Below, piece after piece: positions 26,301 through 37,659 of a stretch of DNA of 64,000 nt. Positions within the stretch are counted from its first letter, which is position 1; each line of letters begins with the position of its first letter. The notes under the pieces are model-generated. The model had not been told where the DNA came from. It searched no databases and saw only the letters and a list, made by a program, of their open reading frames with translations. A program made the position numbers and the translations under genes. This DNA comes from Eutypella sp. D-1. Taxonomy: Eukaryota; Ascomycota; Sordariomycetes; Xylariales; Diatrypaceae. The DNA lies in contig JAJTTP010000004.1 in assembly GCA_023313575.1 (NCBI GenBank), positions 248,001 to 312,000 on the forward strand, read 5' to 3'.

Positions 26301-27488
26301 ACACTGCATTAAGCTCTCTTAGTTGACTAAAAACCATACGATTATTATCTTTTGATCCTTTTATCTTTAACATCTTCACTTTCCTAATTACAACTTTACA
26401 ACTTTACATAACTTCACTGCCTGACTTTTTTTTTTTAACAGGACACCCATCATAGCATAACAATTCAGATTCACAGACTCAAATTCAAATTCAAAAGTTG
26501 TAATTCACATCTTACGTCCATATTCATATTTGTAATTCATATCGGTTCTTACACTTCCACTCTTCCATTCATTCAATAACTACTATACCAGGCAGCGAGC
26601 GAGGTCATTGATATAACCTTGACCCTGACCCTGCGACTTTCTCACCCCCCTCTTAACTACTACGTTTGCTGGGTTCAGCCTTATTACTAGGACCTGACGG
26701 TAAAGGCTTGACTCGAGTCTTGAAATCCACTTTGCAAGCTGTCACTTATGCTCCTTTTTTATTATTTTATATTGCCACCACTATCATCATTTGTTGGGGC
26801 CCTATAAAAAAATAAGCTACCAATATCGTCATCCTTCCTCCCTAAACCCCCTACAGCTCCGGCGTCGGTCTAGTAGTTTATACTTTGGGACCTTGGACCA
26901 TTATATTGGACCATTCCTACCGCTCGCCTGATTTTTGTGGTCCCTGTTGGCTCCCTGGTCTTGTTCTTTCGGTCCCTCCTGTTTTTAATTAGATAGGTTC
27001 ATCCGATACTTCCTCGCTTTGCTTCGCTCCGTACGAAACTCGAATAACTACCCATTCTTCGAATAACCGAATTCACGATTCCCAAGTCGAAGCCTCTTCT
27101 TTCTTCCCACCTCATTGCTCCTGGGAACATTGTTGCTATCTGGCATCCTTTACCTTTTCTTCATTGTGTAAAGTGCTCATCAGGACAAGTCTATATTCCT
27201 CGCTTAGTGTTGCTGTGGTGGTTAAGTTAAGGACTTAAAAGGACTGCGACTGCAACGAAACCGTAACGATAACGACTGCGACCCCGAAAAGACACCAAGT
27301 AGTCGAGGCCTGCCCGTAGGCAACGATAGTAGTAGCCGCAGCAGCAACAACAGCTAAAGTAACACCGACGGCAGCGGCAATACTTTAAGTTGACGATAGC
27401 GTCAGGGACAGCTAGCTATGCTCCAGCCTAGCCAACATGTTGACAAACAACCCACGTAGATCCTCACAATCTTCATCACATCGAGACC
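26301..27488 (+). promoter_or_regulatory. Upstream region and leader of the Sak1-like kinase gene
   Basis: A TATA-like element (ctataaaaaaata) lies at about 26803-26815. It is followed by a long CT-rich then A/C/G-mixed leader up to the ATG at 27489 (gagaccATGG context). The length suggests a 5' UTR of several hundred bases, possibly with an undetected leader intron. Confidence 0.4.
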
Positions 27489-30400
27489 ATGGATCCGCAC
27501 TACCCCCATCTAACCACCGACCTCCCTCACCTCACCTCCCTCCCTGCCAGTAGGAGCGCCAACAGCACCCCGGCTTCTTCACCTGGCCTCTTTAGCCCTT
27601 CCAGCGCCCGCGCTGCTAACAATCCCGCCGGCCATCCCGCCTCCGAGGCCACGACTCCTGCCGGCCTTCATGCCAGCCCGTTTTTACATCCCTTGCAAAC
27701 CCATAGAGTGAGAGAGTAAGTCTCCGTAGAGTGATCATCATGATGAAAGTGGATACTAGGAAGATATCGGTGTAGAGCCTCACCGCAGGGACCATGTCTG
27801 ATAATGACGCTAATTTCCGATGGGCTTTTAGGACTCACAAAGCCTTGGTGGATCTGGATTACACCACGGGTCGCAAGATCATCAACCAGTATGAGGTCAT
27901 CGAGGAGCTCGGCCGCGGTATGCATGGCAAGGTGAAGCTGGCTCGGAGCTTGGAGACTGGCGAGAACGTAGCCATCAAGATCATCCCCCGTTTTTCCAAG
28001 AAGCGTCGACTAGGAAAAGTCACCGCATCTCCCCAGGACAAGACGAAGAGAGAGATCGCCATCCTGAAGAAAATTCGACACCCCAACGTCGTTGCCCTAC
28101 TCGAAGTCATCGATGATCCTGAACTTAAGAAGATATACATGGTTCTGGAACATGTCGAGCTAGGCGAGATCGTGTGGCGTAGGAAGGGTCTGCCTTCCAT
28201 CTGCGCCATTGAGAGGCAGAGGGTAGAGAGGGAGATGCGGGGTGAACATCCAAATATGGACGAAGAGATCGAGCAGTACCAATACCTGCAGATGCGTGAA
28301 AGGCGACAACAGATCAGGGACTTGAAGCGGGCCAAGATGCAACAAGCTCAAAGGGGCCCGGAGGATTTCTGGAGCCTCGAGTACGGCGCCGCTAATGAGG
28401 ACGATTCGCCAATTCAGGCCACTCATTCTCAAACCCGAGACTCCGAGGACCCGTTGAATCTGACCGCGCGACACACTCCCATATCCCCGGCTGGTTCGAG
28501 GACGACATCGCAGGTCCCTTCGCGAACTCAGTCCTTGCGATTTGCTTCGCGGGCCAGCACGCCCCACCCTCCAGACTCCGATGTCGAGGCGATCGATTTC
28601 GAACCGAATACCGAAGTTGAGAAGGCAGCGACTTTCCCTGCGTCCTCGTCGTCACAGCAAGGGCCGGCTCCTGGCGCCCTGGAGGGGACCATGTACGGTG
28701 CTTACAGCGAGGATATCGCGTTCCGGGGCAGGTCGCCCAGCATGGCCGACTCGATCATCTCGCACATGTCGTCTGTCGACTATAATTCTCAGCCCCACGA
28801 TCCCTTCGCCGACGATTTCTCCTACGTACCTTGCTTTACTGTTGCGGAGGCCCGTGCTACCTTCCGGGATACCGTTCTTGGCTTGGAGTACCTACATTAT
28901 GAAGGTGTCGTTCACCGCGACATCAAGCCAGCTAATCTTTTATGGACCAGAGATCATAGGGTCAAAATATCGGACTTCGGCGTGTCCTACTTCGGCCGGC
29001 CCATTCGGGAAGGAGAGCCTGATGATGAGCTCGTATCCGAGTCCGAGGCTCGCGACTTCGACAACGACCTGGAGCTTGCCAAAACAGTCGGCACGCCGGC
29101 CTTCTTCGCCCCGGAGCTCTGCTATACTGAGGTAGACGGAGAACAACCCAAAATCTCGGAGCAGATAGATGTGTGGTCGCTAGGTGTAACGCTGTATTGT
29201 CTAGTATTTGCCAGGATACCTTTCATGGCGGAGGACGAGTACCAGATGTTCAGGAAGATAGCTACCGAGGACGTGTACATTCCACGCCGTCGCCTCAAGC
29301 CTGTTGATCCTCTGCACTCGCCGGCGAACGTCCACCTTTACCAACGCCCTAGCAGGGAACCGTATCGTAACGACGCTGAGCTGTCTTATGAGGACGTCGA
29401 CGATACGCTGTATGATCTACTGCGCAGGATGCTCATCAAGAACCCGGAAAAGCGGATCAGATTGAGGGAGATAAAACGGCACCCATGGGTCCTAGAGGGT
29501 ATCGCGGATCCCATCCCTTGGCTCGACGATACCGATCCCTCCAACCGCACAGCCGGTCGCAAGATCGAGGTCGATGAGAAGGAAATCACGCGCGCTGTCG
29601 TTCCCCTCACCTTTCTGGAACGCGCTCGCTCAGTGGTTAAGAAGGCCGTGGACAGGGTTATGCACTCACGGACGGACAGGACGGATGGCTCGAGGAAACG
29701 CGCGACGAGTAGTGCTGCCAGCTCAGCTGGAGACACCGCACCCCCGAACTTGCCGATTGGTGTCCCTTACCGGGACGTTCGTAGGAGAAGCATCAGACCG
29801 GATGATTATTTTGCAACTGTTATCAGAGAGACCGAACATCCCCTCGCTCAGAGCGTTACGGCGAGCCCACAGGAGAGCCCTTCCGAAAGCCATGGCCACG
29901 CCGCCCACGAGTCGATCAGCGGTTCGACGCGCGTTGCTAGCATGTCGGGCGAAGACGCCGACCCAATCATGGACTGGGGACTGCGACCACCATCCAGGAC
30001 TTCGCTAGCGTCAGGTCGAAGTGCAGGTCCGCGACACGGGCACGCACGTACAAGGTCTATAACAAACGCTATCTTAGCATTGACACCGGGTTTCAGGGAA
30101 GCCCACACGACGCCCGTGACACCTGCCGTAGAGACCACACGCAGGGACGACCCGATGGCCACCCTAAGAAAGGCCCGGGACATACAATCTTTCGATGATT
30201 CATCTCGCTCCCAGTCAGTGGATCGCGGCCTCTTCGCTAATCAAGACAAACGAGCTGAAGCTAAGGTTGCCGTCAGTACAGCCGTCGCTCCCGGTAGTGT
30301 CGAGTCTCCTACGAGACCCCTGTCTGTGAAGGCCCCGGACGCAACCACCACGGTATTTGACGACCAGCCCTCGCCGTCTCCTGAATTCTTCTTTCCCAAG

Positions 30401-31312
30401 GCCATCCGCCCGTTCCAACACCGCCAGCCCAGTTCGGATCCGAATATATACGAGAACCAACTCGCCGCCGCCGCAGACCTCGGACAGCGATCCGCCACCA
30501 GCCATCATTTATCGAGGATGGACGCCATCACACCCCCACCCAGGGCGTATAACCCGTCCAACCGGGAGTCTTTTGCTAGAGTGCAGGAGCAGGTGATTCG
30601 ACGTCAGCGTGAGGAGATCGACGAGCTATCGAGGCGTCAGGAAATGATGCATCCCCACAATGACACAGATCCAGCGTTCATCCCATGTCCACCCTCTCCG
30701 GACGACGACTTTGCTCATCCCCCACCGTCTCGAGGTAACACCAGCAGAACAGGGAACTCTAGCTCTGCTTCCCTTGGTGGAACGATGACGCCTCTGACGA
30801 GCCCTAGTGAGGTTGCGAGTCCCGTGTGCATCACTGACTTAGCCGGGCGCCACAACCACTCACAGGTCTTCCGATCAGACCCTTCGCTACCCGCCCTTTT
30901 AAGTGGTGCTAGTTCAGTATCGGCCGACCCTGAGGGCGAGTTCCTCTTGAGACCTGGTTCGGTCGATCGACCTTCCCTAATCGACACCACAGACTCGCTT
31001 ACCCCACCAGCTCTGGTCAAAGAGCCCATCGCTGGCTTCCCCTTAGATGAGCTGGAGTCCGATGCGGTTCTGTTTGGCAAGCGGCCACACCCTGGCGTAA
31101 CCTCGTCTCCCCGCTCCGCGAATGCCGCAGACGAGGATGAATACGCGAGTGACAGTGATGAAGGACTGGTCATGGCCAGGACCAAAAAGAGATCGCCGCC
31201 TAGGGAAACGACAGTCTCGCAGCAAAGGGGCAGGAACCTGTCGACTCCGAGGAGACGGGACACCCAAACCAGCGTTGGCAGCACGGACACTGCGAAGAAG
31301 GTCCTGATGTAG
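27489..31312 (+). CDS. SAK1: SNF1/AMPK-activating protein kinase (Sak1/Ssp1/CaMKK-like)
   Basis: Two exons, 27489-27715 and 27832-31312, joined across a 116-nt GTAAGT...TTTTAG intron; the phase restores VRETHKALVD. The product is 1235 residues. The kinase domain starts at about residue 97: glycine loop GRGMHGKV at 103-110, VAIK lysine 125, catalytic HRDIKPAN from 437, DFG 457-459, and activation segment GTPAFFAPE 496-504. The activation threonine is probably 497. A disordered insert of roughly 200 residues separates the hinge (VELGEIVW) from the C-lobe, and a Ser/Pro-rich tail of about 600 residues follows. The flanking sequence (INQYEVIEELG, LARSLETGENVAIKIIPRF) is diagnostic of the Elm1/Sak1/Tos3/Ssp1 group, which phosphorylates the SNF1/AMPK T-loop. 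The N-terminal exon is Ser/Thr/Pro-rich. The gene converges on RNR1. Confidence 0.9.
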
Positions 31313-33644
31313 GGGAAAATTGAAATAGCGGGGTTGTTGTTGTTCCAGGCTGCAAAGCAATTACGGCTAGCTAGCGCGTCCGCAGACTGGCAAACAACAT
31401 AATAGGCGATATGTTTTTACGTTTCCCAAACAGATATTATTGGATGGTACCAGATTTACCAATTTTTTTTTTTTTTTTTCAAGTGGGCGGCATCGATTGG
31501 GCATATATTATGACCTGACCTGACCAGACAGACAAGACGGAGAGACCTTGCGTTGGTAAACTTTTTTTTTTTTTAAAAGAATTGTTCCAACCCCACTCAA
31601 TTTCCATCCAGATGAAAACACCCCTACCACAATCAATCAATGTATATGTCCCCTTCCCGCAGATCATACATGCAATACATACATACACAGATACATACAT
31701 ACCGTACATACACACAACATATTCCATCCAAGGTTGCTCGATTTAATCGACGTATACCACCTTGAACCTCTGAAGCTACTACTACTACCCGGTAGTCCAT
31801 ACACGCACACACACACACCACACCCGTCCGCCGGCCCCCCACTCGCGTCTATAAACCAGACCCAGAGATGTACATAGAAACCAAACCAAACCACAAACGA
31901 AGCAAACAAACGAAGGCAAATGTCATGGAATGAATGGATGGGATTGATGGGAAATATCTTTATTTGTAGAAACGATGATAAAATGATTCATCACGCGCGA
32001 AAACAACGAATTACTTCTATACTTTTTTTAACTTATCTTTTCAGATGGGGAATATTGCTTCCGTCCTTTTCCTTCTTCTCTCTAGCTTCGCTGTGCTCAC
32101 TGTGCCTGCCTGTTGTGCCCTCCCCATTACTGCTGCGGCTGCGGCTGTGGAGCGAGGGCAGCCGGGCAGTCAGTGAGTTGAGTTGAGTGGGCGGAACACC
32201 ATGGCATGAATCACGTATACGTGGAGAGAGAGAGAAAGAAACCGCGCTTCTTCGCTGCACTGCACTGGGCTGGAGCTTACAAGCATGGAAGAAATGAAAT
32301 AATGGACCAAATTAACAAACTACTTAATGAGAGGAACGAAGAATGGGAAATGGGAATGGGAATGGGGAGCAATCAAACGAACGGATGGATGGATGGATGT
32401 TTGTAGATTGAAGGAATGGGAATGGCGGGCATGGATGGGGGAGGTGGGGGGTGAACAAAATAAGAGAGAAATTGATCTGGAAGGTGGGTGTTCGGGCTGG
32501 GAGTATTTTTTTCTCCATTCCATTTCAATTCCTCATTCTTCGTCTTATATCTCTTCATCTGTCTCTATCTTCCATCTCAGCATTTCACCCCCATCTAGCG
32601 GGCGGCGGGGCGGGCAGCTTGGCTTATTCTTTTCCATTTTCCCATCATCATCATCGGCATAGACGTCTACGCGTCCGTCTGGCTGGCGGATATCCCAATC
32701 TATGTATTTTATCTCATCACATAGCTTAGCTAGCGTTTTTGCATAGGAAGTAGGAGTTCTCAGGTCAATTTTATCTTTATTCAACTACCCGCTTACTTTT
32801 CGGTTAGGTAGGGGATACGTTCTAATGGAAACTTTTGGTACTTGTTCTTTGGTGTTCTGCGTAACACTGGCTCCGCTGCGTTCGAACTCGTTTGATGAAT
32901 CGATTTGATTGAATTGCATTCATTGCCCTCTTTCTTGCTCGATGAAAGTCCCCGGTGCAGTGTTGGACTCTGCCCGCTTGTTTTTCCTGCTCTGCTTATG
33001 TGATTTGATGTGGTGAGAACGTATGCATGTACAGACAGCTTCTAAACTTTGACTCAACATATAAGAAGTTCGAAAAGCTACGCTCTTAAATGAAATCAAA
33101 TCAAAATCCACATAGCTCCAGGGGCGTAACTAATCCATCCCTAAACTCCAAGGCAGGCATCTATTATACACAAGTGACCAGCAGGCGGCGACGATGACAA
33201 AAGCACACGTCATGATCAGATAAGCCTAACACAGCACCACAACATGATATAATGGGTATAGCAGAAATGGGGCTACGTAAGAAAACTCTTAAGAGTAAGA
33301 GTAAAGGTCAACGCAATACTAAGCGAGAAGAGAGGCCGTCCCTCTCTTCATCCATCCATCCATCCCGTCTCGTCTTGTTGATATAAACATCTTCGTGCAT
33401 CTCTCAGCTTTACCCATACCATCCATCATGCCACCACCCCCCTTACCATCCGTCATTCAGTTAGTTGTTCCTGCGTCTCATTATGCAATGTTCCATTTGT
33501 GTTCCCATCCATCCATCCATCGATGCGCTCATTCGTCAACCCAGTCGCGTTATCATATCGTAAAAAAAGCCATGTTACATCTCTCTTTATCTACCGTCAC
33601 CCTCCATCCATCCCCGTCTCCGATTTGAAAAAAGCGCAATTGGC
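31313..33644. other. Convergent intergenic region between SAK1 and RNR1
   Basis: No gene seen. It contains a T17 run at 31463-31479, a second T-run near 31561-31574, GGAT/CCAT tetranucleotide tracts (32384-32400, 33348-33365, 33503-33524) and homopurine or homopyrimidine patches. The two genes' 3' UTRs and poly(A) signals should lie here. Confidence 0.5.
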
Positions 33645-36602
33645 TTAGCCGCTGCACATCACGCAGGACTCGGGGTTCTCGATGCTGCCTATAGTAAGAG
33701 ATCGCGGTTAGTAAAATGTATGATTTTGGGGGAGGGAGGGGGGAGCGGGGGGATTAGGGGAAGGTGACTCACATGCTACTACGGCGTCGGCGTAGATATC
33801 GTACTCGCGCTCCTTGCTCTTGTCCGCCTTATCCTCGTCCTGCGCCGGCGTCTTCTTGCCGTCGAAGGCCGGCTCCGGCAGCTCCTCAGACTTGGGGTTC
33901 CCGCTGGGCTCGGTGGCCAACGCCTTCGGGCTCTCGCCCTCGTCCACGTCCGCCTTGAAGTCGGGGGCCTTCGAGGGAGACGCTACGGGACGCGCCGCCG
34001 CCTTGACTGGCGGAGGCGTCGTGCTCGGCGTCGGCATGCCGTTAGCATCCGTGGCGCCGTTGCCGTTCGTCTCCGGCTTGGCGTACATGGGCTTCGCGGC
34101 CGGTGGCGAGTGGGTCGAGGTGTAGGAACCCGACGGTGGGGCCCGCTTCTTGAGAGCACCGACCCTAGTCGAGGGCGAGTCGGCGACCTTGAGGGCCTCC
34201 TGGTCGACGGTGAACTGGATGGGCTGAGCAGCCGCTTGGGTCCGGAGATAGTACATGCCCGTCTTGAGGCCGAGCTTCCAGCCAGCGAAGTGCATGCTTG
34301 TAATCTTGCCCATTGTGGGATCCCTCATGTGGATGTTGAGGGACTGACTCTGGTCGATGAAAGCACCACGATCGGCGGCCATCTGGACGACAGTCCGCTG
34401 AGAGATCTCCCAGACCGTCTTGTACAGCGCCTTGACGTCCGCGGGGATGCTGGGGATGTTCTGGACGGAACCGTTCTCGGCGATTATGCGGTTCTTCATG
34501 CCATCGGACCACAGACCCATGTCGACGAGGTCCTTGAGCAGCCAAGGGTTGACAACCTGGAACTCACCGGCAAGCACACGGCGCTGGTAGATGTTCGAGG
34601 TGTACGGCTCAAAGCACTCGTTGTTGCCCAGGATCTGGGAGGTGCTGGCCGTGGGCATGGGGGCCATCAACAAACTGTTGCGGACACCATGCTGCTTGAT
34701 CTGCTCCTTTAGCGACGTCCAATCCCACAGGTCAGTGGGGGTGACGTTCCACATGTCGTATTGGAGGATGCCCTGGGAGACGGGAGAGCCCTCGTAGGTC
34801 GAGTAAGGACCCTCGACCTTGGCAATCTCCATCGACTCGGTCAAGGCAGCGTGGTACATGGTCTCAAAGATCTGCTTGTTCAGCTGCCGGGCCTCGGGAG
34901 ACTCGAAAGGCATGCGGAGCGCTAGGAAGGCATCGGCGAGACCCTGGACACCAAGGCCAATGGGACGGTGTCGCTCATTGCTGTTGCGGGCCTCGGGGAC
35001 AGGGTAGTAGTTGACGTCAATGATCTTGTTCAGGTTGCGGACCACCACCTGGGTGACCTCGTGCAGCTTCTGAAAGTCGTAGACACCATTGTTGTAGTCA
35101 ACGAAAGACGGCAGCGCAATGGAAGCCAAGTTGCAGACGGCGACCTCGTCGGGTGCGCAGTACTCGATGATCTCGGTGCAAAGGTTGGAGTTGCGGATGG
35201 TGCCCAGGTTCTTCTGGTTGCTCTTGCGGTTGGCATGATCCTTGTAGAGCATGAAGGGGTTGCCGGTCTCGGTCTGGGCCTCGAGGATAGCATACCACAG
35301 CTTCTGGGCCTTGACCTTCTGGCGGCCACGGCCCTCGGCCTCGTATTTTTCATACAGCGCCTCAAACTCGTCGCCATAGACATCGGCGAGGCCAGGGCAC
35401 TCATTGGGGCACATAAGGGTCCATTCGCCGTTCTTCTCTACACGCTTCATGAAGAGATCGGGGATCCACAGAGCCAGGAAGAGGTCACGAGCTCGGACCT
35501 CCTCCTTGCCGTGGTTCTTGCGGAGGTCGAGGAACTCGAAGACGTCCGAGTGCCAGGGCTCGAGGTAGATGGCGAAAGCACCAGGCCGCTTATTGCCACC
35601 CTGGTCGACGTACCTTGCGGTGTTGTTGAAGACACGCAGCATGGGCACGATACCATTGGAGGTACCGTTGGTGCCGGCAATGTAGGAGCCGGTGGCACGG
35701 ATTCTGTGGACATTCATTCCGATACCACCGGCCATCTTGGAGATCATAGCACAAGTTTTCAGGGTATCGTAAATGCCCTCGATGCTGTCGTCCTTCATGT
35801 CGACAAGGAAGCAAGAGGAGAGCTGGGGCTGAGGAGTTCCGGCATTGAAGAGTGTGGGGGAAGCGTGGGTGAAGTACTTCATGGACATGAGGTTGTAGGT
35901 CTCAAGGACCTTCTCGACATCATCACCCCAGATGCCGACAGCTACACGCATGATCATGTGCTGTGGCCTCTCAACGATTTTACCGTCGAGCTTGAGGAGG
36001 TATGAACGCTCCAGAGTCTTGAAGCCAAAGTACTGGTAGTTGAAATCACGATCATAGACGATGGCAGAGTCAAGCTCCTCCTTGTGTCTCATGACGCACT
36101 CGTATGTCTGCTGGGAGATCATGGGAGAGGCCTTGTTGTTCTTGGGGTTGATGTAGTGATACAGATCACTAACAACAGCAGACCATTGCTTCTTGGTCTG
36201 CTTGTGTAGGTTGGATACGGCGATACGGGCGGCTAAGATGGCGTAGTCGGGATGCGTAACGGTCATGTAAGCGGCGGTCTCGGCTGCCTGTGTAGAAACA
36301 TGGTGGTTAATAGGGGATAAAGCATAATGACATAGTAGTCCACGCCTGTATCAGGGAAACTCACGAGATCGTCGAGTTGTACGGTGGTGACACCTCCGTA
36401 GACACCGGAGATGACCTTCTGGGTAATGGCAACAGGGTCGACATGGTCGGCATCTAGACCGTAACACAGTCTGGAGACACGAGCTGTGATCTTGTCGAAC
36501 TGAACACGCTCCTGGCGTCCATCTAGGAATTATTTAGTTATCCACTCTAACTTCTAGTTGGGGAATGATGGGGTTGAACATACCACGCTTCTTGACATAC
36601 AT
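33645..36602 (-). CDS. RNR1: Ribonucleoside-diphosphate reductase, large subunit (class Ia)
   Basis: Four exons on the minus strand: 36584-36602, 36365-36522, 33773-36287 and 33688-33645; introns of 61, 77 and 84 nt all have GT-AG ends. The product is 911 residues and reduces NDPs to dNDPs in the cytosol together with the small subunit. Exons 1-2 supply the ATP-cone start [18 protein letters not shown]. Active-site residues are visible: Cys218 (SSCFL), the NLCTEI triad Asn427/Cys429/Glu431, and Cys444 (VCNLAS). The last 15-codon exon supplies the C-terminal thiol pair in [13 protein letters not shown] (Cys906, Cys909), so reading through the last donor would lose the redox tail. A Pro/Ala/Lys-rich linker of about 110 residues precedes the tail. 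Start and stop fit the family exactly. Confidence 0.97.
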
Positions 36603-37659
36603 GGTGGAAGACGGGGGAACGGGACACGAGATGGCCCGTGTCGTTTAGGAAGAAAGTGAAGTAGAAGAAGTAGCGGGGTTACAAGGTCAAGTGGTGAACG
36701 GATTGGGATGGAAGATGTACGAGAAGGGTAGAAGGTATGAAGGTATGAAGGTATTACTGTGCAGTGTAGTGTAGTGTAGTGTATTGCAATGTAATTCACA
36801 ACAGCCTGTGTCGACGTGGACAAGAGAAGAGAAAGATTAGAAGAGAATATTGGGGTATCGTGATATATGACAGGCTTCTTGTTCTTGTAATGACACTTAT
36901 GTTGTTATGTCAACTGCTATGTCAACAAAAACAAAATGTTTAAAAGTTGTTGATGGTGATGGAGAAGGAGGATGAGGAGAAGAAGATCGGAGGGTCAAAA
37001 GTAAAAAAAAAACTCCCAACCAGAATTTGGTGGTTCTTATATGTACTCCATACGTATTTTAGTGGTTGTAAAGACGCGCTTAGTGTCTTCCTTCTTAAGT
37101 GAAAAAGCGCGTCCCCAGTTAAGCCAACCCCATTCTGTTCACTTTACAAGGTTAGCGCGTAAAAACAAACTCGGGTCATAGTATTGCCAGCTCCTATTGT
37201 TATCGACACAGGTGGCACGGCAATCCTGACAGTCCTGCCTGCCTGCTCTCGCTACATATTGTACCTAGAGACTCATCTGGCAGCAGGCTGGCAGACAGCT
37301 GGGGTTTGTCCCGACTACCTTAACCTTCATCTTCCGTAATCGGCCGTTCAACCGTGTTTGTAAGCTGGGAAAGGGTCCACATATACGGATCAGATAACCA
37401 ATTTATGCGCGTGCTTTAACGCTAAATGTGGGGTTCAGCTCGACCATGTCATAGCGCGTATAGTGGTTATGCGTATAAAGGTAATTTGCATCTAACGCGT
37501 GCTCTACGTATTGTTTCACAAGGTCCTTTCAATTTCCAATGCGCAAATCTATGCATGTCATTCTCCTGCTTCTACTAACAATCGAGTACCACCGAAATTC
37601 TACCTCTTGAATATCTAAGATGCACCACATGCGCACAAAGACACATACACACACCAACT
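36603..37659. other. RNR1 upstream region and 3' flank of the beta-lactamase-like gene
   Basis: This holds the promoter of RNR1 (transcribed leftward) and the 3' end of its neighbour. No further gene seen. The notable content is the CGCG motif cluster annotated separately. Confidence 0.55.
37073..37500 (-). promoter_or_regulatory. Cluster of CGCG (MCB/E2F-like) motifs upstream of RNR1
   Basis: Six CGCG cores lie 470-900 bp upstream of the RNR1 ATG, at 37075, 37108, 37156, 37408, 37455 and 37496. Five share the form [A/T]GCGCGT on one strand; the sixth is the perfect MluI box ACGCGT at 37495-37500. The first two form a 9-bp inverted repeat (gacgcgctt at 37073-37081, aagcgcgtc at 37105-37113). 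MBF/DSC1 and E2F-type factors bind such cores, and RNR genes are classical S-phase targets. The link to regulation is inferred. Confidence 0.5.

Noticed and set aside
34968..36005. 345-codon plus-strand frame
   Set aside because: It is the antisense shadow of RNR1, whose exons, motifs and codon use are unambiguous on the other strand.
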